Shown: piece after piece, positions 54,501 to 64,000 of the stretch
Position numbering within the stretch: position 1 is the first letter of the stretch
How the letters are laid out: each line of letters starts with the position of its first letter
Source: Delphinapterus leucas
Taxonomy: Eukaryota; Chordata; Mammalia; Artiodactyla; Monodontidae
Length of the DNA stretch: 64,000 nt
Assembly (NCBI RefSeq): GCF_002288925.2
Contig: NW_022098037.1
Location: 2,784,402 to 2,848,401 of the forward strand
Direction: 5' to 3'
Position numbers and translations under genes: made by a program
Notes under the pieces: generated by a model
Seen by the model: the letters and a program-made list of their open reading frames with translations, nothing else
Told to the model about the DNA's origin: nothing
Database searches by the model: none

Positions 54501-54939
54501 TGTTCATCTGCAGGTGAAGAGAGACAGACTATGAGGCAAGAACTTGGAAAATCATAAAGTTATGGATAAGTACAGGCATTTATTTCTCTCTTTTGTCTAG
54601 ACAAAGGCAGTGGTCTTCAGGAAAACAGTCCATCGTATCCACTGAATTACACCTCTTCTGAGAACATCTGTGTGTGCTAAAATCCCCCAAGAGTGTCCTG
54701 TGGATTTAATGACACTCCTTTGAGTATACCACTGGCTCTAGTCCTGATCCAAAAGTCTGCTTCCATATTTGTGTGCCTGTTGCTTTTCTTGTACAATATA
54801 GTCTATGAAGCGGGAACTCTATTCTGTATGGTCACTGTATTTATTTATGTTTTTGTCACCTTGCTTTCTCAAGCTGACTATTCCCTCATTCCCCTGCCGA
54901 TCTATTATGTCCTCTATGACAGCTGTCTTTATTGGTACT

Positions 54940-55165
54940 CATAGGTGGCATTTAGCGCTCATATGGCACTTTTCATCTTGAAAGCACTTTACAGACATTT
55001 AGCTAATTAATTTTCCCATCACAGCAGGGCAGGTAGGTAGGGAGCTAATCTAAGCATTTGAGCTCCGGTGATGAAAGTTGTGTTACAATAAATTATTATT
55101 TTATTATTGTTTGAAGGAAGATGAGATGGTTATGTAATTTGTCCCAAAGCGCAGAAAGTATTTAC
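54940..55165 (-). repeat. MIR3-like ancient SINE (antisense)
   Basis: Recognisable parts: atggcacttttcatcttgaa, agcactttacagacatttag, ctaattaattttcccatcac and tatgtaatttgtcccaaagc. Confidence 0.55.
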
Positions 55166-55169
55166 ATGA

Positions 55170-55970
55170 CAGTTGAAATTCAAGCCTAATCTGGCATTTT
55201 GTTGTATCACAGCCCTTCTTACTGGTTCGCATCCAGGCTGCTCCCAAAAGCAGTTATGGGAGTGAAACCAACCGGCTGGCTTCCCTTCCCACTCTGCGGG
55301 GCGGGGAGCAGCATTATTGGCACTTGAGTCACTTTCTTTCCTTTTTGGATAATGACACTTACTGAAATGAACCTGATGAGAAGTTTGAAAATATATCAGA
55401 GGGGCCTCCAAGTTTATGCAAGAGAAGGATGGACGGCAGTGGGAGGCAATAGGGCAGATATGGCTGGATAGTAATTTGCTTTTGAAAAATCTAAGTTTAT
55501 GTAATTGGTAAAACGGTGATATTGCTCTTGCTTGGGCCGATGGGAAGGTAATAAGGGTACAAACCCCTTGGCCTGGCTCTCCTGAGCTGTACCAGTAGGG
55601 ATCCCAGAGTGGAGAAGGAAGGCTGGAGGACCCAGGAGCAGTGGTTCTAGCTTTTGCTCTTTAGCCCCTAGGCCTCCCCGTGGTTGAGACTTCCCGACTG
55701 CCCTCTGATGTCAGGGTACCAATCTGAGTTTCCAATGTTGATTTCAGAGGAGAAAGAATACTAGTAGACCTGCTTGTTATGAAGAAAGGGAGCTTGGTCA
55801 GTATTCTCCAGAATTCTCCTTCCTGAAAGGTTCATGGATGGAACTTAGGCAGTGATGGGCTCTGAACCCATAGTCTTTCTTTCTTCAGTGATGTAATTGA
55901 AGGTAATGTGAGGATCCCATTCTTGTAAGAGAATATCTGATTCAATTCCCTGTGTCCTGAGATGTGGTCA
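55170..55970. other. Unique sequence
   Basis: No gene or repeat is recognised. Confidence 0.4.
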
Positions 55971-55983
55971 AGACTTGCAACAG

Positions 55984-56279
55984 GGGCTTCCCTGGTGGCG
56001 CAGTGGTTAAGAATCCGCCTGCCAATGCAGGGGACATGGGTTCAAGCCCTGGTCCGGGAAGATCCCACATGCTGCGGAGCAATTAAGCCCATGTGCCACA
56101 ACTACTGAGCCTGCGGTCTAGAGCCTGTGCTCCACAACAAGAGAAGCCACCGCAATGAGAAGCCCGCGCACCACAACGAAGAGTAGCACCTGCTCGATGC
56201 AACTAGAGAAAGCTGCATGCAGCAACAAAGACGCAATGCAGCCAAAAATAAATGAAAAATAAATTAATTTTTTAAAAAA
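55984..56279 (+). mobile_element. CHR-1 SINE
   Basis: Sense copy: GGGCTTCCCTGGTGGCGCAG head, GGTTCAAGCCCTGG B box, CHR-1 tail with CAACGAAGAGTAGC and an AAATAAATT-type end. A perfect 13-bp TSD AGACTTGCAACAG lies at 55971-55983 and 56280-56292. Confidence 0.96.
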
Positions 56280-56292
56280 AGACTTGCAACAG

Positions 56293-57920
56293 TAGTAATA
56301 TAAATAAAATCCTTAGACGTTGGTAGTTGATGGTGGGGGAGCTAGTGGAGGAGGAAGCCAGAAAGAACAAGTCCTGATGTTTGACCCATTTGCCAGTAGC
56401 TCTTCTCTGACGGTCAGATTTCCCTGGTCTCTATAATTTCTTATGCCGGTGGGTGTCAGTCTGAACACCTAAGCAGATGGCCTAAAGAAGAGGGCAGGTT
56501 TGACATTTAGCTGTTAATTTATTTCACGATGTGGGCTGCCATGTGTTATACATGAGGTAAATAAAATGATGGACTAATTATGGAAACGTGTGCTGCCTTC
56601 CAATTACTCTTGGATTACATGTTTAATATTTTGAAGAATTCCAATTACGGGGAGATTTGTCACTGTGGCAAAGTTTTATTTGTGGAATTCCAACTTTTTC
56701 TCCAGTGAGGCTCAGCTGATTTTGTGCTGCTAAGTAAATGAACATCCTAGACTTTCCAACACAATTGGGATTTTTATTTTTTTCTGGTTGAATCATATTT
56801 TAGACTTATATTTTTGACAACCTATTTCACAGTTGACTGGCCTCCCTCTCCCAGTCTGGGATTCTGGTCCACTTTCAAATAGTAGATCCACATTTGTTAT
56901 CATAAAAGGGCAATCTTGTCATTTTAAAAAGATCACTTCTTGTTAATTCAAGATCTGTAACTTGTTTTGGTCTATTAACTTTCTTATATTTCTTTCAAGA
57001 ACAATTTGATTGGGAAAGGAATGGAGCAACACAGCAAAATGGTTTAACATTATCCAAATGTCTGGTTAAAAATTACATATAGTTTTTAAAAAGCAGAAAC
57101 AACTAAGTTCTTTCAAGCTTAGGTTAGCAGTAATAGAAGCACTAGAATGTTTGAAAACTAGAAGATTGTTTTACTTTGTGTCTAAAGACTTAATGAAACT
57201 CAGTTTTGTTTTGTTTTGTTTTGGACTCGTATTCTGACTTACGCTAACTACACAGAGCCATCCTTCTCAATTTCATAAAAATTTGAAATTTTATAAAAAT
57301 GGAAATTTTTTGTTTGTGTGCTTTTCAGTTTAAGATAATTATTGCCTCTAACCCAGAGCTTACCAATTTTATTTTGATCTTTTGCAAAAAGAACACTTCA
57401 TACAATAAAGCATAGTAACTTTATTACAGAGGAGAGTATTATGAATTTTATGGTTTGAATATTATATCTGTAAATGGTTACATTCATTTTATATGCTTAT
57501 ATCTAATCTTATTTCAAACAATCATTTGAGACCGATTATACAAATACATAAACCAAAATACACACATTATAAATGAGTTATAAATCAGGAACAGGAACAG
57601 AATAGGGAGTCAAACTTGGGGAAGAGTTTGAACATAAATAAGAGGACACAGTTGCTAAAGATAAGCACAGATTGGCTCTGTGTTTCTTGGTATCCAAATG
57701 AAAGGGGAAACAGGATCAATTTCCTAAGACAAATGATCCTCAAGGAACAGACATACCTGTTCCTCAGAGGAAACAAAGCTTTTTTTTCTTGTAATTAAGT
57801 TTTTAATATTAGTATCTTACTGTTCATGATATTAATATATTAGCATACATTTTTAGAATAACTCTCAATACAAGTTTTATTATTTTTGTGTCATTTTTCT
57901 TCCATAAAAATACCCAAGCA
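56293..57920. other. Unique, AT-rich tract
   Basis: No gene or repeat is recognised apart from a (GTTTT)n run near 57205-57223. The part at 56500-56770 is a candidate non-coding regulatory block (see findings). Confidence 0.45.
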
Positions 57921-57924
57921 TGGT

Positions 57925-58330
57925 GGCTTAAAACAACAAACATTTATTATTTCCCTCTGTTCTGTGACTTGTCTTCTGGGTGGTTCTTTTGGTCTGGGCT
58001 GGTTTCACTGGGCCCAGATGGTCTAGGATGGTCTGAGCTGGGATGACTGAGTCCTGTCTCTGCATGGTTCCTCATCCTCCAAGGCAATCGGGCTTGTGCA
58101 TGTGGTGGCATTTCTGTTCCCAGTGGTGAGAGAGCAAGCTCCAATGAACAAGCACTTTTCAAGTCTTTGTTGGTTTGCTGATGTCTTATTGGCCAAAACA
58201 AGACATATGGCCGACCTAGATTCAAGGATTGAAGAAAGAGACTGTCCCTCTTCAGGGTGAGAGCTGCAAGGGGATGTGAATGCAGAGAAGGAAAGAATTA
58301 TTGTGGGGTTTTTTTGTGCATACAGTCTAC
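57925..58330. repeat. Old interspersed repeat, family not named
   Basis: The start ggtggcttaaaacaacaaac, atttattatttccctctgtt, and later ttcccagtggtgagagagca resemble the block at 41565-41945. Boundaries and name are uncertain. Confidence 0.5.
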
Positions 58331-58334
58331 CGCA

Positions 58335-59395
58335 GTTGGAAAGCCCATCTTTCTCTGTACCACTCCCCATTAATCGTTAAGGCTGAGCCCAAGCCTGGAA
58401 TAGAGAAGAAGGACATTGTGTCAATTATCAATTTGTTGCCTCTCAGCTCTAAATGCACCCTTCAGTATATACGCTCTGTGAGAGCCAGTGAAATTCTGTA
58501 AACGTTCCTCCTTACCATGAGCACGGTGGTAAGATTTCTCAGTAGAGGGCACTGGAGGGACATTACAAAAGGAAGAGACTTCTGCAGTTGCTGATGGACT
58601 GAGGTCAGCAGCGTGGGTGTGAGGCACCCCAGAAAGCCTGCCTAGCCAGAGGCCCGGGGTCCCTGTGTGACTTTGCAGCTTTGGCCTGGTGATAACCTTT
58701 CTGCAGCCCTCTCCACATGGAAACCAAACCCTGTGCAACCTACAGACTGCCTACAGCTCAGAGACTCACACACCGAGCTGTGATCCCTTCTGCAAGCACC
58801 GCCTTCTTCTCCACCACCCTGGGCAGACTGGCCACTCTGCCGACCTCTGCCCCAGACCCTCTGGCACCCCGACTTTCACTGCACACCTCTGTCACTGGTT
58901 GCTGACTGTCTGCTCCCCTGCCTGCTCGCCATAGGGTCGCCTAGTGTTTGCCCAGCAACTCCAGGCCAGCTCACTTCTCTGCTATCCAAGGACGAAAGCA
59001 CCCCTCCTTCCATGAGGTCTGTACCCCTTCCAAGTTTGTCCTTCCTTGGGTGCTCTCCCTCAGCCCCAGGGTACCAGATAGAATTTCCTTTCTCTTACAG
59101 TTTCTCTTTAATCAAAGATAATAACCCTTATATTAAATTTCCCCCATTTAACCTACTATGTGGTTTCTCTCTCCTGGTTGGACCCAGACTGCTACAAGAC
59201 ATGGTGTAGAGGAAATAGAAAAGCTGAAGACGGCCCTCCCTGATCCTGTGAGCAAGTGGACAAAGCAGGGAGATGGGAAGGGAAGTAAAGAAGGAGGGAT
59301 TTGGGGAAGAAGGGAATGCAGGTAAAGGGAGCTGGTCATTTCTTTTCTCCTTTCCCCTGAGAGCAGAAGCTAGGGAGGCATGTTTTGGGCATTAA
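58335..59395. other. Probably old repeat and unique sequence, unresolved
   Basis: Parts (tttctcagtagagggcactg; ctgctacaagacatggtgta) look repeat-derived but I cannot name a family. Cys/Pro-rich frames at 58689-58934 lack a domain pattern. Confidence 0.35.
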
Positions 59396-59399
59396 AGCT

Positions 59400-60215
59400 A
59401 CCCAGTCACTGGATAGTAACTGGAAATCTCATACATTGTTGGTGAGAGCGTATTGTGGCATAAACTCTGACAAATGTCTGGCAGTCGTTGTTGTCTTTTT
59501 TAAGTGAAACTAAAAATATGGATATTCTATGACCCAGAGATTTCAATTCTAGGAATTTACCCAAGAGAAATGAAAGCATATGTCTACAAAAAGATTTGTA
59601 CGGGAGTGTTCAGAACAGCTTTTTCATAACAGGCCTAAATAGCTCAAGTGTCCATCAATAGGAAAACTGATAAAATGCGGTATAGTCATACCCTGAAATA
59701 CTATTTAATAATAAAAAAGATGGACTATTGTTACATGCAATAACGTGGATGAATCCCCCAGACATCTGTCCATCCATCCATCCATCCATCCATCATCTTA
59801 TTTTTTGATGTATTTCAAAGTAAATTGCAGACATCTGTATACTTCCTGCTAAATAATTCAGCATACTTACTGTCAACTAGTTCTGTTTGCTCAGTTATGT
59901 GAAAGAAACCTCATGAAAAAGAGCACAAATAGTATTCGTCCATATGAAGTTCTAGAAAAGGAAAATCTAATCTATGGGAGGTAGAAATCAGAGCACTGGT
60001 TGCCTCTGGGGAGGTGAGGACGTGGTGGGGGACAGCTGAGTGGGAGGGGACCTGAGGGAATTGTCTGAGATGGTGATAATGGTCTGATATCCTGATAAAA
60101 GTTTGGGTAGCACAGAGATAAGTATGTGTATGCATTTGTCAGCACCCACAAATATACACTTCAGATTTGTGTAATTCATTGTATGTAAATTTTACATCAA
60201 AATAAAAAACTGTAA
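59400..60215 (+). mobile_element. Old L1 3' end with nested fragment
   Basis: L1M 3' order is clear: tctcatacattgttggtgag, ctatgacccagagatttcaa, tttacccaagagaaatgaaa, tcaagtgtccatcaatagga, taacgtggatgaatccccca, then past an insertion gaagttctagaaaaggaaaa, ctggttgcctctggggaggt, tgtatgtaaattttacatca. The stretch 59770-59885 contains a CATC repeat and an antisense old-L1-like piece. Confidence 0.85.
59770..59796. repeat. (CATC)n microsatellite
   Basis: Six CATC units inside the L1. Confidence 0.9.
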
Positions 60216-60219
60216 ACAA

Positions 60220-60785
60220 ATATAACTAATTAACAATAGGTATGCTGATGGATAGATACGTGATAAAGTATATTTGTTAATGGTAGAAACTAAATGGTGA
60301 GTATATAAGTCTTCACTGTGAAATTCTCCCAACTGTGCTGTGTGTTTAGGTTTTTCATAAGAGGAAATCTTTTCAAAGGCCCAGTTAAGTATGGGGAGCC
60401 ACAGAGCATTCAGACTAAGAGCACACATCCCCCGACTACTAGGGGAAGACTGTAGCTCATTAGGTGAAGCTACATACACAGCTGTTTCCACATGGCGTGG
60501 GTTGAGGGCGCTGGGGTAGCAGCCAAAAGTGTGTGGATAGATGTGTCCAAGGCAGAGCTCCTTGTGCTTTGACTTTGATGTTCTTATGCAGAGGTTTTCA
60601 TGTGCCCCAGGATGGGGACATGAAGGTGCTGAAGGTGCCTATGAATGGCATTTCAGGCCCAGGGTGAAGAGGCCATTGTAGGTGGCAATGAAATTAGGGG
60701 CAAAAGGCCAAGACTTGGTCAAAAGACCCACACAATGGGTGTTAACATCATGTTCAAGAGCTAAGGCTCAGACAAATGTCATAGG
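60220..60785. other. Unique sequence
   Basis: No gene or repeat is recognised. Confidence 0.4.
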
Positions 60786-61988
60786 TCACCTGTCCATTCA
60801 TTCATTCAACAAGCATTTAGTGATCATCTACTGTGTGCTGTACAGTGCTCTAGGTACTGGAGGTACAGCAGTTCACAAAACCAGCTGAGTCCCTATGGTT
60901 AAAAAAGCTTTATCCCAGTGGGGGAAACATAGACAACAAATAAATAAGCAAGTATAGGGCATATGTCAGATGGTGATAGATGTTATGGAGAAAATAAAGT
61001 ACGGGAATTAGATGAGAAGTATCAGATAAAGGAATTAGTATTTTATAAAGGGTGATCTGGGAAGGACTTATAAGATAATATTTAAATACAGATCTTGAGG
61101 GTATGGAGAAGGAAGCCATATGGCTATCTTAGGGGAGTATTACATTAGGGAAGCAGCAGGTGCAAAGGCCCTGAGGTTGGAGTTTGCTTGCCCTCTTTAT
61201 AGAAGAGTTAGGAGCTCAGTTTGACTTGAATCAGCAAGGAAGAAAGTGAGATCAGAGAGGTGGTAGAAGATACAGAGCAGATAAGCACCTAGGCTTTTAC
61301 TTTAAGTAAGATGAAAAGGTTTTGAGCAGAGTTTTGAACTCAAAAATAATATTTTAAATGGATCACACTAGCTGGGTGCAGATAGATTGAGAAACAAGGG
61401 TGGAAGCAGGGAGGCCAATTATAGACCCTTTTCATTTATCCAGGTGATAAATGATGGTGGTTTAGACCAGGTAGAAAAGCTGATAAGAACTGGTCAGGTT
61501 CTGGATATATTTGAAGGCAGAACCAATAAGGTTTACTTATGGGTGCAAATAAGATCAGAGAGGACTTGAAAATGGCTCCAAAGATTATGGCCTGAGCATC
61601 TGGAATGATATGTACATGACATGGGCAAGAGTATAGGAGGGACACATCTGGGGACAATTCTGAGTCAGGAATTCAGAATTGGACATGTTGAATCTAAGGT
61701 GACTTTGAGCCTTCTAACTGAAATTGTGGGTCAAAGTAGGACAAATGAGTTGGACTTCCAGAGAGAGGTGTTATCTAGAGATATAAATTTGAGAGTTACT
61801 GCATTTAGATGCTTTTTAACACCATGAAGCTGGTAAGATCACCTAGAGAATACGTGTAAATAGAGAAGAGATGGGGACAAAGAGCTGAAGCCTGGGGACT
61901 GTAATGTTGAGAAGTCAGGAGATCAGGAGCAGCTAACAAAAGATACTGAGAAGGGTTGGCCAGTGAGGAGACCAGCAGAGAATAGTGG

Positions 61989-62153
61989 TGTTATGGACTG
62001 AATGTGTGGACTAAAATGCAGCTGTTGATGTGATGATACCCAGTGTGATGGTATTTGGAGGTGGGGCCTTTGGGAGGAATTAGGTCAGGAGGGTGGAGCT
62101 CTCATTAATGGGATCAATGCCCTTATTTTAAAAGGAGGAGACATGGGGTCTCC

Positions 62154-62203
<50 letters not shown>

Positions 62204-62394
62204 TCTCCCCCATGTGAGGACACAGCCAGAAGATGACCAACTGCAAACCGGAGAGAGGGTCCTCACCAGAACCCAGCCATGCTAGCACTCTGGTCTTGGA
62301 TTTCCACCTTCCAGCACTGTGAGAGATAAATGTTTGTTGTTTTAGCCACCCAGTCCTTGGTAGTCTGTTATAGCAGCCTGAGCTGATTAAGACA
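61989..62394 (+). mobile_element. MLT1-type solo LTR (ERVL-MaLR)
   Basis: A 406-bp LTR from TGTTATGGACTGAATG to GCTGATTAAGACA. Signature segments are cagtgtgatggtatttggag, gtggggcctttgggaggaat, catgtgaggacacagccaga and a polyadenylation-like GATAAATG before the end. No internal retroviral sequence adjoins it, so it is solitary. It interrupts an older L2; a 5-bp TSD is no longer evident. Confidence 0.9.
62150..62201. repeat. (TC)n microsatellite inside the MLT1 LTR
   Basis: About 50 bp of nearly perfect CT repeat, where MLT1 LTRs usually carry a short pyrimidine stretch; probably expanded from it. Confidence 0.95.
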
Positions 62395-62469
62395 GGTAGC
62401 CAGAAACCAAACGAAGAAAGCATTTGAAGGAGAAGGGAGTAATCAGTTATGTCAAGTGTGACTGATGGT

Positions 62470-63405
62470 TCAGGGAACAGAGAGGAGCACGGTCCAGCCA
62501 CTTTGTAACAGAGACCAGCAAGGATCCAGAGGACCCTCTGTGCATTCGGGGTTCTTGCCATCTCTCCACGGGTCAACTCCACACAGCCAGTCATCACTCG
62601 GAAGGAGACGGCAAGGTTCAGGAGGTCTGAAATAGCAAGGCATAGCATTCAGTGAAAGGAACTGCTGAAATAATTTCATTGGATTGATTTACCTTTTGGA
62701 TTAAAAGGTTCTTCCCAGCAGGAAGAATCTCAGAGGGAGGATGAGGTATCAAATAAATAAGTAAATAATGAGGTATCAAATACCTCAGAGGGAGGGTGAG
62801 GTATCTTAATAAATAAATAAGAAGCTACGTTTTCCTTACACATCTGAATGTGTGATAAAGTAATTAAGTTACCTTATTAATAAATAGGCACACTCTGAAG
62901 GGTCTATTTTTAATGCACTTGACTAAAATATAATCTTCATTTTTAAAAGTATAATTAACACTTTGGACCCAAGTTTAACGTGTGTGTTGATTGTAAATGA
63001 GATGCATAGCTTGTAATAATGCTGAGGTGGCCCAAATGTATACACAGCATACAGGAGAGTGCTGGTATAGTGCTGGACAGTCAATAAATATTTGATAATT
63101 AAACAACTCCAGTTGCATTTTTAGATTTTTTTTTTTTCCTTGAGATTCCTACTCTTGTGGATGAGACTACAATATAGATGCCTCTTTTCAAAGGCTGTTC
63201 TGGTGGTTTTCCTGGTAATAAAAGAGCCATGGCAAAGTTGTCAATCCACAAGAGAGGCAGGTGTTAATAGATGGTGTTCTTAAAGCAGCAAAGAGAAAAG
63301 TTTCAAAACCTGAGTAATTAATTAAAACTCTTGCCTAATTAAGCATTCTTTTACCAGGCCAGGGTCCTCATATTATTCAAAATGAGTAGAGCCTCTGTTT
63401 GTAAC
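62470..63405. other. Unique sequence with a local duplication and a TAAT cluster
   Basis: A short tandem-like duplication lies at 62729-62820 (see findings). A possible L2 tail (agtcaataaatatttgataa) is at about 63079. At 63310-63350 TAATTAATTA and CTAATTAAG occur close together. Confidence 0.5.
62729..62820 (+). repeat. Local imperfect duplication, about 55-bp period
   Basis: CTCAGAGGGAGGATGAGGTATC... (62729-62760) is repeated with small changes at 62784-62820; both end in AAATAAATAA. The junction contains the perfect hairpin GAGGTATCAAATACCTC (62770-62786). Confidence 0.85.
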
Positions 63406-63409
63406 AACC

Positions 63410-63500
63410 TCTTAGAGTCACAGTGTCAGAACTAGCCCTATTATTACTTTCAGATCAGGACACTGAGATCAGGGAGAGTGTGAGATGTGCTGGGTTATTG
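63410..63500 (-). repeat. MIR-like fragment (antisense)
   Basis: A weak match: attactttcagatcaggaca followed by ctgagatcagggagagtgtg. Confidence 0.4.
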
Positions 63501-63504
63501 GCTA

Positions 63505-64000
63505 GATAATAGCAGTGATGGCTCTTAAAACTAGACTCTCTGTCTATTTTTTCTTCCGATACCTTATCAATGATCCTAAATTCAAAACCTGTGTTAATTT
63601 TCTTATGAACTCAGGTACTCAGCAATTCTGATGTGTGTGTGAAAAGAAGGGACTAAGAAATCATCAGTATTTACAAAATATTTATATCGAATTAGTGCTT
63701 ATTTTCCACATTCCTTGACCCACAAAAGGAGTTAAGGGGATCTGTCCTATAGAGAAGGGGTAGAGAACTCAAGTACTTACAGGATCCAAACCTTTGATTC
63801 AGATGAACAGGGCATCTGAAGACTATGACAAAGGAGAGGAGAGGCTGATGGTCAGCTCCAGCCAACTTGTGCAGGCCTGTTGTTGCATTACCTTCCATTT
63901 TTCCAGAATGCTCTGTTTCTATGTGAAAGTTCCAATTTTGCATATTGACCGCTAATTTAAAAAAATGCTGTGCAAGTAATATTTAAACAATGAACAAGCA
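63505..64000. other. Unique sequence to the end of the window
   Basis: No gene or repeat is recognised. Confidence 0.4.

Larger units (their letters stand above)
60790..62465 (-). repeat. Long L2 LINE, antisense, split by an MLT1 LTR
   Basis: The longest L2 in the window. It runs from the antisense 3' end (ccattcattcattcaacaag, ctactgtgtgctgtacagtg) through aacaaataaataagcaagta, gcaggtgcaaaggccctgag, gttttgagcagagttttgaa, ataaatgatggtggtttaga, to the reverse-transcriptase region (aattggacatgttgaatcta, agctgaagcctggggactgt) and resumes after the LTR with ggagaagggagtaatcagtt. Frames are broken throughout. Confidence 0.85.

Noticed and set aside
57270..57310. A/T-rich inverted repeat (aaatttgaaatttt-like)
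   Set aside because: In such AT-rich sequence inverted matches of this kind are expected by chance.
1..64000. CRISPR array, operon, phage or bacterial gene system
   Set aside because: The repeats are dispersed mammalian transposons and microsatellites; there are no regularly spaced short repeats and no dense coding.

Overview
The window looks like non-coding nuclear DNA from a cetacean (whale or dolphin). The main evidence is ten copies of the tRNA-derived CHR SINEs typical of whales and hippos (seven CHR-2, three CHR-1), almost all with clear target-site duplications (TSDs), plus one 5'-truncated copy of the cetartiodactyl-type L1 3' end. Around these lies the usual placental background of L2, MIR, older L1, hAT and Tigger DNA transposons, and an MLT1 LTR. 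I find no protein-coding exon, tRNA, rRNA or recognisable ncRNA gene. The long open frames are explained by SINEs, by the antisense strand of an L1, by a decayed endogenous retrovirus, or by purine-rich sequence. The stretch is best read as intronic or intergenic; the locus cannot be named from sequence alone.

Layout. 1-3250: a decayed endogenous retrovirus on the minus strand running off the window edge, split by a CHR-2 inside its reverse-transcriptase motif. 3.3-8.9 kb: MIR, L1, a CHR-1 with an apparent 3' transduction, L2 and a hAT element. 8.9-16.7 kb: mostly unique sequence with one MER5A and one MIR. 16.7-21.8 kb: CHR-1, a run of MIRs, CHR-2. 21.8-25.7 kb: unique sequence, including a CpG-retaining, purine-rich block with a consensus TATA box. 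25.7-33.2 kb: MER20, several antisense L2 blocks, a Tigger-type element, a TA microsatellite, L1, CHR-2. 33.2-36.4 kb: unique sequence with a homeodomain-type motif cluster. 36.4-49 kb: L2, MIR, CHR-2 and old LTR-like repeats. 49.2-51.3 kb: the most unusual part, with four tandem perfect hairpins, then two diverged direct repeats of about 370-385 bp flanking about 1 kb of unique DNA. 51.4-64 kb: hAT, L1, CHR-1/CHR-2, a long antisense L2 split by an MLT1 LTR, and unique sequence.

No genes act together here in the sense of an operon or pathway. The history is layered insertion: L2 and MIR first, then L1, hAT, MLT1 and Tigger, then CHR-1, then CHR-2. Between the repeats lie several motif-rich unique blocks that may be regulatory. 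Repeat boundaries without a stated TSD are approximate, and family names rest on my recognition of consensus features, not on a database search.
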